Source of the DNA: an uncultured Mediterraneibacter sp.
GTDB taxonomy: Bacteria; Bacillota; Clostridia; Lachnospirales; Lachnospiraceae
Direction: 5' to 3'
Assembly (NCBI RefSeq): GCF_934309415.1
Contig: NZ_CAKRDI010000001.1
Location: forward strand, 160,386-224,385
Length of the DNA: 64,000 bases
The translations under genes were made by a program, and so were the position numbers. Positions 25,578 to 33,800 of the stretch are shown here, in pieces. The notes below the pieces were generated by a model. The model searched no databases and had not been told where the DNA came from. It worked only from the letters and a program-made list of their open reading frames with translations. Each line of letters begins with the position of its first letter. The stretch's first letter is position 1.

Positions 25578-26255
25578 ATGAAAAATTTTAAACCGGATGT
25601 CCTAAAATTCAAAAAGCCTGAATCGGAATGGACAGAAGAAGAACATACAGAATATACAAAGTGGGTTCTTAAACTGTCTATGGCACATAGATTCAAGCAA
25701 CAAATACAGGAGAATAAGCCCTTAACAAATAGGGACAAAAGGATTATAGAGCGTTTTAGAAGTGGCGCAGATTTCTTTGGCGAAAAAATATGTGGCAAAG
25801 AAACATCAAGACTATTCGAACAACCATATACTTTTGATCTATTTAATGAGTGGCAGGAAAAGCACTTTAAAGAACACCCGGAAGACAAAGATAAAACAAT
25901 CGAAGAGTTATTTGACATACGGCTTTCTGAACAGAAGCTATATCATTACAAAGAAGTAAACGGCAAATATTATGGTGCAGAAATTCCAAAAGAAATACAT
26001 TACACAGAATATTTCCGATATCTATATTTCAATGTAAAGTATGAATTTAGTGAGAAAACATATTACAGATCTATCCCATATACAGACAAGGATAAGCAAG
26101 AAAGTATATGGGATAGGGAACGCTGCTTCGTTGCACAAGAGATCAGTGAATGGAGAGTGGACGAACTAGAAGATTGGCAGCGAGATCTTATCGAAAAAAT
26201 AAGAGTCGGTGTTGAGCTAAAAGACGATGATATTGTTAAAGCAATGGGTTGTTAA
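25578..26255 (+). CDS. Hypothetical protein, plus-strand cargo of cassette 2
   Basis: I do not recognise this 225-residue, charged, soluble protein, rich in Glu, Lys, Tyr and aromatic residues (for example EIHYTEYFRYLYFNVKYEF). No signal peptide or membrane segment is seen. The ATG at 25578 has no good ribosome site. The frame stays open upstream (IPKTIPVADYAGYI) to a GGAGG near 25507, so a non-ATG start such as ATT or ATA about 55 bases earlier is possible. Its end overlaps the minus-strand gene tail to tail by 20 bases. Base composition is AT-rich compared with the flanking core genes. Confidence 0.55.
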   Translation: MKNFKPDVLKFKKPESEWTEEEHTEYTKWVLKLSMAHRFKQQIQENKPLTNRDKRIIERFRSGADFFGEKICGKETSRLFEQPYTFDLFNEWQEKHFKEHPEDKDKTIEELFDIRLSEQKLYHYKEVNGKYYGAEIPKEIHYTEYFRYLYFNVKYEFSEKTYYRSIPYTDKDKQESIWDRERCFVAQEISEWRVDELEDWQRDLIEKIRVGVELKDDDIVKAMGC

Positions 26256-26583
26256 AATCTAAATGATGGTTCTTATAAAACATCTTTAGGCGAATTATGA
26301 CTTCTCGTTCTTTACGAAGTTTAGCAAGAGATTCTTCATCAGATGAAACATGAGCCTCTTTAATCGAGGAATCCAACGATTTATGATAACAACAACAAGC
26401 AGAATATACAACCAGGTGATTATTTAATAGCCATTGTTCATCTATTAAATTTGAGTCTAAATAGTCAACACATTTTGATGTGGCTTTTTTGCATTCTGGT
26501 TGTTCGTAACAGCTTTGATTTAGCTCAAAAAGATAATTTGTCAAAGCATTACGTATGATAGAGTGAAAATCTTTGTTATCCAT
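26236..26583 (-). CDS. Hypothetical Cys-containing protein, minus-strand cargo of cassette 2
   Basis: The 115-residue product starts at 26583, eight bases into flank B copy 2, using the shared promoter, AAAGGAG and ATGGATAA. After those first codons it has nothing in common with the cargo gene of cassette 1. It contains scattered Cys (SCYEQPECKKATSKC, YSACCCYHK) and a charged C-terminal helix. I do not recognise a domain. A longer frame to 26682 runs through the promoter and is rejected. Confidence 0.55.
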   Translation of the reverse strand: MDNKDFHSIIRNALTNYLFELNQSCYEQPECKKATSKCVDYLDSNLIDEQWLLNNHLVVYSACCCYHKSLDSSIKEAHVSSDEESLAKLRKEREVIIRLKMFYKNHHLDFNNPLL

Positions 26584-26819
26584 ATTCTCAAAGCTCCTTT
26601 CTAAATACTCACCTATGGCGGTAGGCTGTATATATAGTATAGGGGCTGAATGAGAATAAGACAACAATAATAGTGCTTTCACACTTCATAGCAACAAAAT
26701 CTAAATAAAATTCAGATTTTATTTAGACTACTAATCGTCTGAAACAAGCAAATATTGCTTAAAACAGAGGATAACGATTTTTACGAAAAACAGAAAAATC
26801 ATGTTTGCGAAAGGATAAA
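26576..26819. repeat. Cassette right flank B, copy 2
   Basis: Offset from copy 1 by 1617 bp. The sequences match except for the palindrome loop (TCAG at 26712-26715 versus CTGA at 25095-25098). The minus-strand promoter is at 26636-26664. Downstream to lexA (26820-26892) lies the lexA-side terminator hairpin and no gene. Confidence 0.93.
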
Positions 26820-26838
26820 AGATATTCTGGAGAAAGAA

Positions 26839-26876
26839 CGGGAGATACGCAGATGTTTCATTCTGTGTATCTCCCG
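26839..26876. terminator. Hairpin after lexA
   Basis: CGGGAGATACGCAGA pairs with TCTGTGTATCTCCCG, a 15-bp stem with one mismatch. Plus-strand flank GTTTGCTATATTTTTATT and minus-strand GTTCTTTC give only moderate T-runs. It lies between cassette 2 and the lexA stop and may work in both directions. Confidence 0.6.
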
Positions 26877-26892
26877 TTTGCTATATTTTTAT

Positions 26893-27510
26893 TTATTTGA
26901 AAAATCGCATTACACCAATTACACGTCCCAGAATCGTAACGTCTTGTACAATAATCGGATCCATGAAATCATTTTCCGGCTGCAGACGAATGATTCCTTC
27001 TTCTCTGTAAAATGTCTTAACTGTAGCGCCATCCTCGATCAGAGCTACAACTTTATCTCCATTCTCAGCAGAAGGAGTCTGTTCAACAAGTACATAATCA
27101 CCGTCCAGAATTCCTGCATTGACCATACTTTCACCTTTTACCTGTAAGATGAACAGTTCTTTGTTAGAAACATATTCGACCGGGAACGGAAAATAATCTT
27201 CAATATTCTGTTCTGCCAGAAGTGGTTCTCCTGCAGCTACACGACCGACAATCGGAACATTTACCATCTCTCTGCGCACCAGATTAAAATCATCATCTAA
27301 AATCTCAATTGCACGTGGCTTCGTAGGGTCTCTGCGGATATAACCGTTCTTCTCAAGCGTTTCAAGATGAGAATGAACAGAAGAAGTAGACTTTAAATTC
27401 ACCGCCTCACAAATTTCTCTGACAGCCGGTGGAAAACCTCTCTGTAAAATCTGTTCTTTAATATATTGAAGAATCTCTTCCTGTTTCTGAGTAATATTTC
27501 CTTTTGCCAT
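26893..27510 (-). CDS. lexA: SOS repressor LexA
   Basis: LexA represses DNA-damage genes and cleaves itself when RecA is activated. The 205-residue protein has the N-terminal winged helix (ILQRGFPPAVREICEAVNLKSTSSVHSHLETLEKNGYI). The Ala-Gly cleavage site is in GRVAAGEPLL near residue 90. The catalytic Ser is in KGESMVNAGI and the Lys in GDKVVALIEDGATVKTF. It is divergent from the yneA-like gene, and the shared 363-bp region carries SOS boxes, so it should control itself and that gene. Confidence 0.97.
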   Translation of the reverse strand: MAKGNITQKQEEILQYIKEQILQRGFPPAVREICEAVNLKSTSSVHSHLETLEKNGYIRRDPTKPRAIEILDDDFNLVRREMVNVPIVGRVAAGEPLLAEQNIEDYFPFPVEYVSNKELFILQVKGESMVNAGILDGDYVLVEQTPSAENGDKVVALIEDGATVKTFYREEGIIRLQPENDFMDPIIVQDVTILGRVIGVMRFFK

Positions 27511-27591
27511 ATGTAAACACCCCTCCGGTCTTGTGACTTTCTATATAAATTTATCTTAACACAGCACCCATAAAAAAGCAAACCTTTGTTG

Positions 27592-27671
27592 CGAAAATAC
27601 GTTCGATTCATTGTTGACAAACATGTGTTCGAGTGTTATGATACTGATACAGTATTAAAGAACATATGTTC
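27592..27671. promoter_or_regulatory. Three SOS (LexA) boxes and the yneA promoter
   Basis: Boxes of the GAAC-N4-GTTC type occur at 27594-27605 (GAAA-ATAC-GTTC, one mismatch), 27619-27630 (AAAC-ATGT-GTTC, one mismatch) and 27660-27671 (GAAC-ATAT-GTTC, perfect). A plus-strand promoter TTGACA (27614-27619), a 17-bp spacer and TATGAT (27637-27642) spans the second box, so LexA would block it. The first box lies upstream of lexA on the other strand. The remaining 200 bases before 27874 are an untranslated leader with no gene seen. Confidence 0.85.
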
Positions 27672-27873
27672 TTTTTAATATCAGCAGAAGAGAGTAGTAC
27701 ATAAATAGCTTTGTAAAGTAGAAGAGTAGCAAAGGATTCTGTTCTGGAATCTGTTTAAATGACTTTTCGCAAAAATATGCAGCCTCAGAATGGGATATGT
27801 CGATTGTGGAAATATTTTCAATCATACTCTGATTTGCTGAATTCAAATTTAAATTTTATGGAGGGGTAACATT

Positions 27874-28254
27874 ATGAAAAGAACAAAAAGAACAAGAAGA
27901 AATCAAACAGCACAATGTAAAAATCAGTTTGCAGGAAATGCTTTATTTATAGCGACAATCTGCCTGATCATGATTTTAAGTATCTTTATGTCATTCAGTG
28001 TATCCCACGTATCGGCACAGGAAAATACACGTACAGCAACAGAACAGATTGATAATACATCCAACCATAAATATTATAAAAGCATTGAAATCCAGCGTGG
28101 AGATACTTTATGGGATATAGCCAAAGATACCATAACTTCTGAATATAGTTCTGTGGCTGAGTATATTAAAGTACTCAAAGAGATCAACGGACTTGATTCA
28201 GATGAGATTCAGGCCGGACGAATGCTGATCGTTGAAGTTGAATATGACAATTAA
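27874..28254 (+). CDS. yneA: YneA-like SOS cell-division inhibitor with LysM domain
   Basis: In Bacillus, YneA is made during SOS and delays division. This 126-residue protein has the same plan: a basic N-terminus (KRTKRTRRNQ), one membrane segment at about residues 27-47 (ALFIATICLIMILSIFMSF), and a C-terminal LysM domain (IEIQRGDTLWDIAKD...INGLDSDEIQAGRMLIV). It is divergent from lexA and its promoter overlaps an SOS box, the same arrangement as in Bacillus. GGAGGGG precedes the ATG. Confidence 0.85.
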   Translation: MKRTKRTRRNQTAQCKNQFAGNALFIATICLIMILSIFMSFSVSHVSAQENTRTATEQIDNTSNHKYYKSIEIQRGDTLWDIAKDTITSEYSSVAEYIKVLKEINGLDSDEIQAGRMLIVEVEYDN

Positions 28255-28297
28255 ACAAATTTAATATCAATTACACCTTTGTATTGATATATACTCC

Positions 28298-28360
28298 AGA
28301 ACCCGAAAGACATTCCCTCAAAATGTTGTTTTTTGCAACAGCAGTTGTCCTTCGGGTTCT
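28298..28360. other. Two-tier hairpin in the 28255-28559 gap
   Basis: AGAACCCGAAAGACA pairs with TGTCCTTCGGGTTCT (15 bp, one mismatch). Inside it TGTTG pairs with CAACA. There is no T-run after it, so it may be an RNA processing or stability structure rather than a terminator. No gene is seen in this gap. Confidence 0.5.
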
Positions 28361-28559
28361 TATCCATGCAGTTCAATCTATACGACAAATACCGATTTTT
28401 CCAATAGATATAGACAAAAGATCCAGGAACTGCTATAATTTACTTAAAATCATTCCATTATCCATGGATTTGCATTCATTCAATATTCAAGAAAATAACT
28501 GCTTTTAATAACTTACTATTTGCACACTTACTTACATCATAAAGAAAGGATTTTTAATT

Positions 28560-29720
28560 ATGGATCTTACATCAAATATCACTCAAACTGCAGATCTAAA
28601 TAAACGTTCTGCAGAGCTTGCATCGGATCAGGATTTAACTCCTGATTTTGTATCCCCACAAAGTTCGAATTCAACTTATCATACGCAAAATTATATTGAT
28701 AATACCTTACGACTCAGAGAAATCTTAAAAACGCTGCCTCCGTTTGCCAAAGATTATTTTCGTGCTGTAGAACCAACTACAAGTTCTAAAACGCGAATTT
28801 CCTATGCGTATGATATCCGTATATTTTTTCATTTTTTAATGGAAACAAATCCTGTATACAAGCATTATACCATTGATCAGTTTAAAGTTGATGATCTTGA
28901 GAAACTGGACCCTGTTGATATTGAGGAATATCTGGAATATTTGAAAGTTTATAAAAATGAGGACTCAAAACAAATTACCAATACAGAAAAAGGTCTTTCA
29001 AGAAAAATGTCGGCGCTTCGAAGCTTTTATGCATATTATTTTAAACATCAGTATATTTCAAAGAACCCGACTCTGTTCGTAGATATGCCGAAGCTTCACG
29101 ATAAAGCAATTATCCGCCTGGATACAGATGAAATTGCCATGCTTCTGGACTATGTAGACCACGGCGGTGATAACCTTACCGGACAGCGCCTGGCTTATTA
29201 TGAAAAGACGAAAAACCGTGATCTTGCCATCCTTACTCTTCTGCTTGGAACCGGAATCCGTGTCTCCGAATGTGTCGGTCTGGATCTGAATGATGTGGAT
29301 TTTAAAAATAATGGGATCCACGTCACCCGAAAAGGTGGAAATGAAATGGTTGTATATTTCGGTGAAGAGGTCGCAAATGCACTGAAAACGTATATTTATA
29401 CGACAAGAAAGAATACAGTACCGCTCTCCGGTCATGAAAACGCACTGTTTTTATCTACCCAGAGAAAGCGTATGGGCGTTCAGGCAATTGAAAATATGGT
29501 GAAAAAATATGCCCGTGAAGTCACTCCAAACAAGAAAATTACGCCTCATAAACTGCGAAGCACTTATGGTACTTCCCTTTATCGTGAAACAGGCGATATT
29601 TATCTCGTTGCAGACGTACTTGGACATAAAGATGTTAACACCACAAAGAAACACTATGCTGCTATTGATGAGAATCGCCGCAGACAGGCTGCTACTGCAG
29701 TAAAATTGCGTGAAGTTTAA
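28560..29720 (+). CDS. XerC/XerD-type tyrosine recombinase
   Basis: The 386-residue protein has an N-terminal SAM-like core-binding domain (about residues 60-170). The catalytic domain carries Arg in LLGTGIRVSECVGL, Lys in VTRKGGNE, HxxR in TPHKLRSTYGTSL, His in DVLGHKDVNTTK and the nucleophile Tyr in KKHYAAID. It could resolve chromosome dimers or serve a local element. The extra 60 residues at the start are longer than a typical XerC. It lies in what looks like core sequence after the SOS pair, and no att repeats were found around it. AAAGGA precedes the ATG. Confidence 0.88.
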   Translation: MDLTSNITQTADLNKRSAELASDQDLTPDFVSPQSSNSTYHTQNYIDNTLRLREILKTLPPFAKDYFRAVEPTTSSKTRISYAYDIRIFFHFLMETNPVYKHYTIDQFKVDDLEKLDPVDIEEYLEYLKVYKNEDSKQITNTEKGLSRKMSALRSFYAYYFKHQYISKNPTLFVDMPKLHDKAIIRLDTDEIAMLLDYVDHGGDNLTGQRLAYYEKTKNRDLAILTLLLGTGIRVSECVGLDLNDVDFKNNGIHVTRKGGNEMVVYFGEEVANALKTYIYTTRKNTVPLSGHENALFLSTQRKRMGVQAIENMVKKYAREVTPNKKITPHKLRSTYGTSLYRETGDIYLVADVLGHKDVNTTKKHYAAIDENRRRQAATAVKLREV

Positions 29721-29727
29721 ATTGCGA

Positions 29728-29795
29728 AAAGCTCATAAACTCTATTATAATATATTCTCTACAGAAACATATTAAAAATAGAGTTTATGAGCTTT
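29728..29795. terminator. Bidirectional terminator between the recombinase and kinase-like genes
   Basis: A 19-bp perfect stem (AAAGCTCATAAACTCTATT with its complement) lies between two convergent genes. It is followed by T-rich sequence on both strands. Confidence 0.85.
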
Positions 29796-29812
29796 CATCT
29801 AAAACAATTACC

Positions 29813-30460
29813 TCAGATCTTACGGTCTTCTTTAGCAATGCTTTCTTTCATGAGAATATACTGCTCAATTGCCTTTGCAGTACCTTCTACGCCAAGTTCT
29901 GAACTGTTCAGACACAATTCATAGCTTGCGGCATCTCCCCATTTTTTGTTCGTATAATAATTGTAATAGCTTGCACGCTTCTTATCTGCTCTTACGATCA
30001 TATCTTTTGCTTTTGCATCTGTTAGATCATAAGTACGTGCAACTCTGCGGATACGATCATTCAGATTTGCGCTGATAAATACACTTACAAGATTCGGATA
30101 AGCTTCCAAAGCATAATCTGCACATCTTCCAACGAGAACACATGGTCCTTCATCTGCAATCTTCTTGATCGCGTCAAACTGTGCAAGAAAAACCTTGTGA
30201 TTGATCGGCATATCTGTGTATGTGTTGCCTGAATATCCCATAGAATATGTATCCATTACAAGAGAATACAGAAAACTGTTCGTTGGTTTCTCATCATGTG
30301 TTTCAAAGATTTCTTCACAGATACCACTTTCTTTTGCTGCACGTGCAAGCATCTCTTTATCATAAAGCTTGATTCCAAATGCATCTGCTACTTTATATCC
30401 GATTTCACGTCCTGCACTTCCATACTGTCTTCCAATGGTAATAATTGTATTTGTTTTCAT
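29813..30460 (-). CDS. Cytidylate kinase-like family protein
   Basis: The 215-residue protein belongs to the cytidylate kinase-like group of P-loop proteins. The start reads NTIITIGRQYGSAGREIGYKVADAFGIKLYDKEML, a variant P-loop. Later come DEGPCVLVGRCADYAL and the lid region RIRRVARTYDLTDAKAKDMIVRADKKR. Its substrate is not known, and it is not the main CMP kinase type. ATG at 30460 is chosen with GAAGGAG 10 bases ahead; a GTG nine bases upstream overlaps that site. Confidence 0.8.
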   Translation of the reverse strand: MKTNTIITIGRQYGSAGREIGYKVADAFGIKLYDKEMLARAAKESGICEEIFETHDEKPTNSFLYSLVMDTYSMGYSGNTYTDMPINHKVFLAQFDAIKKIADEGPCVLVGRCADYALEAYPNLVSVFISANLNDRIRRVARTYDLTDAKAKDMIVRADKKRASYYNYYTNKKWGDAASYELCLNSSELGVEGTAKAIEQYILMKESIAKEDRKI

Positions 30461-30617
30461 AAAGTCCACGCTCCTTCATGCAAGTAATAAATAAAGTATT
30501 ATGTAAATTTGCATAAAAACAGATCGCAAATTTGCTTCTTTCTATAACTATTATAACCAAATTCTGTATACATTACAATCCTTAATTTGAATTGTACTAT
30601 AAAAAGAGCCATAACGG

Positions 30618-30666
30618 GTTACTGTTCACAGCATAGCTGCAAACAGTAACGTATCTCGCCATTTAA
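30618..30666 (+). repeat. Family 1 palindromic repeat, partial copy fused to the rluD stop
   Basis: It begins with the first hairpin of the family (GTTACTGTT...AACAGTAAC) and continues GTATCTCGCCATTTAA, identical to the start of 5628-5770. It then breaks off exactly at the rluD end. The rluD stop codon (30663-30665) lies in its last bases. Confidence 0.8.
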
Positions 30667-31583
30667 TTTGACGCCATTTTTCTCAATTTTTCAAGAAGCT
30701 CCACAAAATACTCCGGCAGAGGCGCATCAAATTCCATATATTCACCTGTCGTCGGATGTACAATTCCAAGGACTTTTGCGTGAAGTGTCTGTCCTTCCAG
30801 ATGGAACGGGCACTTTGCCGGTCCATATACATCATCCCCGAGAATCGGATGCCCAATACTTGCCATATGCACACGAATCTGATGAGTACGTCCGGTTTCC
30901 AGCTCACACTCAATATAAGTATAATTTCCAAAACGTTCAAGCACCTTATAGTGCGTCACCGCATGACGGCCGTTAGATGCCTTTGTACTCATTTTCTTGC
31001 GGTCGGTCGGATGTCTGCCTATACTTGCATTTACAGTGCCTGTATCGGCCTTTAAATTGCCATGAACGATGGCATGGTATCTTCTTGTAATCGAATGCTC
31101 TTTTAATTGTTCTGCAAGAATCTGGTGCGCATGATCATTCTTGCAGACAAGAAGTGATCCCGTTGTATTCTGATCGATCCGGTGTACAATTCCCGGGCGG
31201 ATCACACCGTTAATCCCAGACAGATTTGCTCCACAGTGATACATCACTGCATTGACAAGTGTATGGTTTGGATGTCCCGGTGCCGGATGCACAACCATTC
31301 CCTTGGGTTTATTTACAATCAGGATATCATCATCCTCATAAAGAATATCAAGCGGAATATCCTCCGGAAGCACATCCAGTATCTCCGGATCCGGAATCAA
31401 CACCTCGATCTGATCCCCTTCACTTAATTTATAATTTGCCTTTACAGCTTTTGAATCCACGGTAATATTTCCTTCTTTCAAAAGCTTTTGAATATAAGAT
31501 CTGGAAAGTCCTTCCAGAGTTCCTCCCAGGAATTTATCAATTCTTTCTCCTGATTTTTCCGCTGTAAGCTGCAGTTTTTCCAT
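30663..31583 (-). CDS. RluD-type rRNA pseudouridine synthase
   Basis: The enzyme converts uridines to pseudouridine in 23S rRNA. The 306-residue protein has an N-terminal S4 domain (GERIDKFLGGTLEGLSRSYIQKLLKEGNI). The catalytic domain carries the active Asp in PGIVHRIDQNTTGSLLVCKND, and ETGRTHQIRVHMASIGHPILGD near residue 230. It is downstream of lspA, in the usual lspA-rluD order. The stop codon is provided by an adjoining family 1 repeat, so the last residue or two may have been changed. Confidence 0.93.
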   Translation of the reverse strand: MEKLQLTAEKSGERIDKFLGGTLEGLSRSYIQKLLKEGNITVDSKAVKANYKLSEGDQIEVLIPDPEILDVLPEDIPLDILYEDDDILIVNKPKGMVVHPAPGHPNHTLVNAVMYHCGANLSGINGVIRPGIVHRIDQNTTGSLLVCKNDHAHQILAEQLKEHSITRRYHAIVHGNLKADTGTVNASIGRHPTDRKKMSTKASNGRHAVTHYKVLERFGNYTYIECELETGRTHQIRVHMASIGHPILGDDVYGPAKCPFHLEGQTLHAKVLGIVHPTTGEYMEFDAPLPEYFVELLEKLRKMASN

Positions 31584-31654
31584 AATTTTTCCTCATATAT
31601 TTGTGATAAATTTGTTTGTGATATATGTTTTTGATAATTGCTTTCCCTATAAAT

Positions 31655-31708
31655 TTCCCCATGTGAATTCTTACAATATCCAAGTCCGATTGTGATTCAC
31701 ATGGGGAA
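31655..31708 (-). other. Hairpin between lspA and rluD
   Basis: TTCCCCATGTGAAT and ATTCACATGGGGAA form a 14-bp perfect stem with a 26-base loop. The minus-strand T-run after it is weak (AAATTTATAG). It may partly terminate the lspA transcript or shape processing before rluD. Confidence 0.55.
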
Positions 31709-31717
31709 TATAAAATT

Positions 31718-32245
31718 TTATTTCTGTGATTTTTTCAGACTCAGAAAATCAAAATCTGAATCTTCTTTGTAATAAAATAGAATCAAAAGCACGAATGCAA
31801 TACATGCAACGACTACATAGCAGTCAGCCACATTAAAAATCGGGAAATCGATCAAATTGAAATAAAAGAAATCAATCACATAATCCAGTCTGATTCGATC
31901 GATCATATTTCCCACAGCACCGGCGCACAGAAGAACCGCACAGATTCTCAGTGGCTGATAACGCTTTGTAAAAGGCATTCTGGTATAAAAGAATGCGATT
32001 ACTGCAAGCACAATCACTGCGCCAATCACAAAAAAATACTGCTTATTCTGCATAATTCCAAAGGCTGCACCTCTGTTTTCCAGATAGCGGAGCTGAAACA
32101 CCCCGTTGATCAACACATTTGGCCCACTCTGCTTCAGATCTGTTGCCGCAAGATATTTACTGAACTGATCCAGAATCAGTCCGATCACAAATCCGGCAAC
32201 TCCAAGCAGATAGCTCAAATTCTTTTGTTTCTGCGTTGTTTCCAT
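31718..32245 (-). CDS. lspA: Lipoprotein signal peptidase LspA
   Basis: LspA is the membrane aspartyl peptidase that removes lipoprotein signal peptides. The 175-residue protein has about four membrane segments. The two catalytic Asp regions are visible: GAVGNMIDRIRLDYVIDFFYF near residue 115 and FNVADCYVVVACIAF near 140. GLILDQFSKYLA near the N-terminus is also conserved. It lies between ylmH and rluD on the minus strand; no divIVA gene separates it from ylmH. Confidence 0.95.
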   Translation of the reverse strand: METTQKQKNLSYLLGVAGFVIGLILDQFSKYLAATDLKQSGPNVLINGVFQLRYLENRGAAFGIMQNKQYFFVIGAVIVLAVIAFFYTRMPFTKRYQPLRICAVLLCAGAVGNMIDRIRLDYVIDFFYFNLIDFPIFNVADCYVVVACIAFVLLILFYYKEDSDFDFLSLKKSQK

Positions 32246-32371
32246 CGGCTATATTCTCATATCCATCTTTACTTCTAAATTCACTGCAATTGAGATGGAT
32301 CTTTTCCTTTCTTCTTTTTTTTCTTATTCTTAAAACTTAAAATACAAAATATTAATATATGTGCATAACCA

Positions 32372-33172
32372 TCACACATACTTCTGGATCTCAACAGAAA
32401 TTCTGTTTTTCTTCGTCTTTCCGCCTGCTCCGGAAAAACGGAATTTTCCCATTCCACGGACAGAAATAATATCTCCATCTTTCACCTGATATCCGTTGCT
32501 CGTGATCAGTTTTCCATTTACAAACACTTTTGCGCCCTCAATCAGACCGGAAAGTTTGCTGCGCGAAGAAGAAAATGCCAGCGGCAGTAAACTGTCCAGA
32601 CGCACTGAAGAGACGGTTCCCCGAATCAGATCATATTTGGGTTCATAATTAATTTCCTGAAGATCAACCGCTTTACAGTCAACAAATGTATGACGAACTC
32701 TGGTCAGTTCTTCCATCAGTAATGGAACCATGCTTTTGTGAACAAACAGAAGTGCCTCTTTCTCATCCATCAGAATATCACCTGTTTTAGAACGCTCGAT
32801 CCCAAGATTTAAAATTGCTCCAAGATAATCCCGATGGCTCAGTGTCTCTGCAAATTTTGCGTTCCGCGGAGCGATCTTCACCGCTTCAAACGGATACTCG
32901 ATCTCATAAGGAGTCATTTTTTCTCCATAACGCAAAGAAAGAGCCTCAGGGATAAATGCGATCATCTGACGCTCTGCAGTATCATACCCGCCAAAAGACC
33001 GATATAGTGCATAGAAACTGTCTTTTGGCAAAGTATGTAAGATATTCTGTTCATTTAGATTCAGGAAATCCGTATATGTAATAATCTCACGCTGATAAGC
33101 AATTCTGGACAGTTCAATAAAACGATGTTCCAGAAGCTTTCTATCTTTTTCCATACTGCTGTCTTTTAACAT
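32372..33172 (-). CDS. ylmH: YlmH family S4-domain RNA-binding protein
   Basis: The 266-residue protein belongs to the YlmH group, near the division genes in Firmicutes and reported in other bacteria to bind ribosomes and help rescue stalled ones. The N-terminal half (ELSRIAYQREIITYTDFLNLNEQNIL) and the central RHTFVDCKAVDLQEINYEPKYDLI are recognisable. The S4 domain is at the C-terminus (SKLSGLIEGAKVFVNGKLITSNGYQVKDGDIISVRG). It starts 14 bases after sepF. Confidence 0.88.
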   Translation of the reverse strand: MLKDSSMEKDRKLLEHRFIELSRIAYQREIITYTDFLNLNEQNILHTLPKDSFYALYRSFGGYDTAERQMIAFIPEALSLRYGEKMTPYEIEYPFEAVKIAPRNAKFAETLSHRDYLGAILNLGIERSKTGDILMDEKEALLFVHKSMVPLLMEELTRVRHTFVDCKAVDLQEINYEPKYDLIRGTVSSVRLDSLLPLAFSSSRSKLSGLIEGAKVFVNGKLITSNGYQVKDGDIISVRGMGKFRFSGAGGKTKKNRISVEIQKYV

Positions 33173-33186
33173 AACGGTCTAAAATC

Positions 33187-33732
33187 CTAGTATCTTCCAC
33201 GTACACTCGGAGTCTCCATAGATCCGCCTAAAAGATCCTGAAGGTCACCTGAAATGTCAACATTTGTCGGTGTTACAAGGAAAATATAGTTAGAAATCTT
33301 CTGAAGATTTCCGCTGATAGCAAAAGCAGCACCAGAAATAAAGTCAATAATTCTCTGCGCGATCTCGAGATCCATTCCTTCCAGGTTCAGAATCACTGTA
33401 CGACCTGCAAGAAGAGTCTCTGTAATCTCTCTGGAGTCATCTACAGAAGTTGGTTTTACTACACAAACTTCCATGTTTCCACCACGTTTTGCAGTAGGAC
33501 GCATTGGTGTTACCTTGCTGCTTGCAGGCTGGAACTCCTTGTCCTCTTTCATATCGAAATCATTGTATTCTTCTTTATTATTTCCGTTGTTCTTTTTTCC
33601 GAACAGAGAATGACGCGGCTTCTCATCAAATCCACCTTCATCATAAAACTCGTCATCATCATAAAATTCGTCATCATCATATTCATCATCGTTTAATTTC
33701 ATGATGTCCAGAAATTTATCAAACACACCCAT
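33187..33732 (-). CDS. sepF: Cell-division protein SepF
   Basis: SepF anchors FtsZ to the membrane and organises the division ring. The 181-residue protein starts with an amphipathic membrane-binding helix (MGVFDKFLDIMKL). A very acidic linker with a repeated DDDEFYDD unit follows. The SepF domain (about residues 90-165) contains EVCVVKPTSVDDSREI and VILNLEGMDLEIAQRIIDFISGAAFAI. It lies in the YggS-SepF-YlmH order common in Firmicutes. Confidence 0.94.
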   Translation of the reverse strand: MGVFDKFLDIMKLNDDEYDDDEFYDDDEFYDEGGFDEKPRHSLFGKKNNGNNKEEYNDFDMKEDKEFQPASSKVTPMRPTAKRGGNMEVCVVKPTSVDDSREITETLLAGRTVILNLEGMDLEIAQRIIDFISGAAFAISGNLQKISNYIFLVTPTNVDISGDLQDLLGGSMETPSVRGRY

Positions 33733-33800
33733 TTTTTACACTCCTATCCCGTGCCTTTATGTAATTTGTATATTATAAAAGCACATTCATTTTCATTGTT

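Noticed and set aside
26755-27147. Plus-strand open frame across flank B end and lexA
   Set aside because: The first 30 codons look protein-like, but the frame then runs through the lexA-side hairpin and antisense through lexA. At most it is a remnant.
28284-28508. Open frame of 74 codons after the yneA-like gene
   Set aside because: It starts just before and runs through the two-tier hairpin, and no ribosome site is seen.
28560-29720. Tyrosine recombinase as the integrase of a mobile element covering the cassettes
   Set aside because: It lies beyond lexA and the SOS pair, which look like core genes. No att-type direct repeats, excision genes or phage genes were found around it. It fits a Xer-type housekeeping role as well or better.
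33620-33700. Microsatellite-like expansion in sepF (repeated DDDEFYDD codons)
   Set aside because: Only about two units are present, and acidic linkers are normal for SepF.
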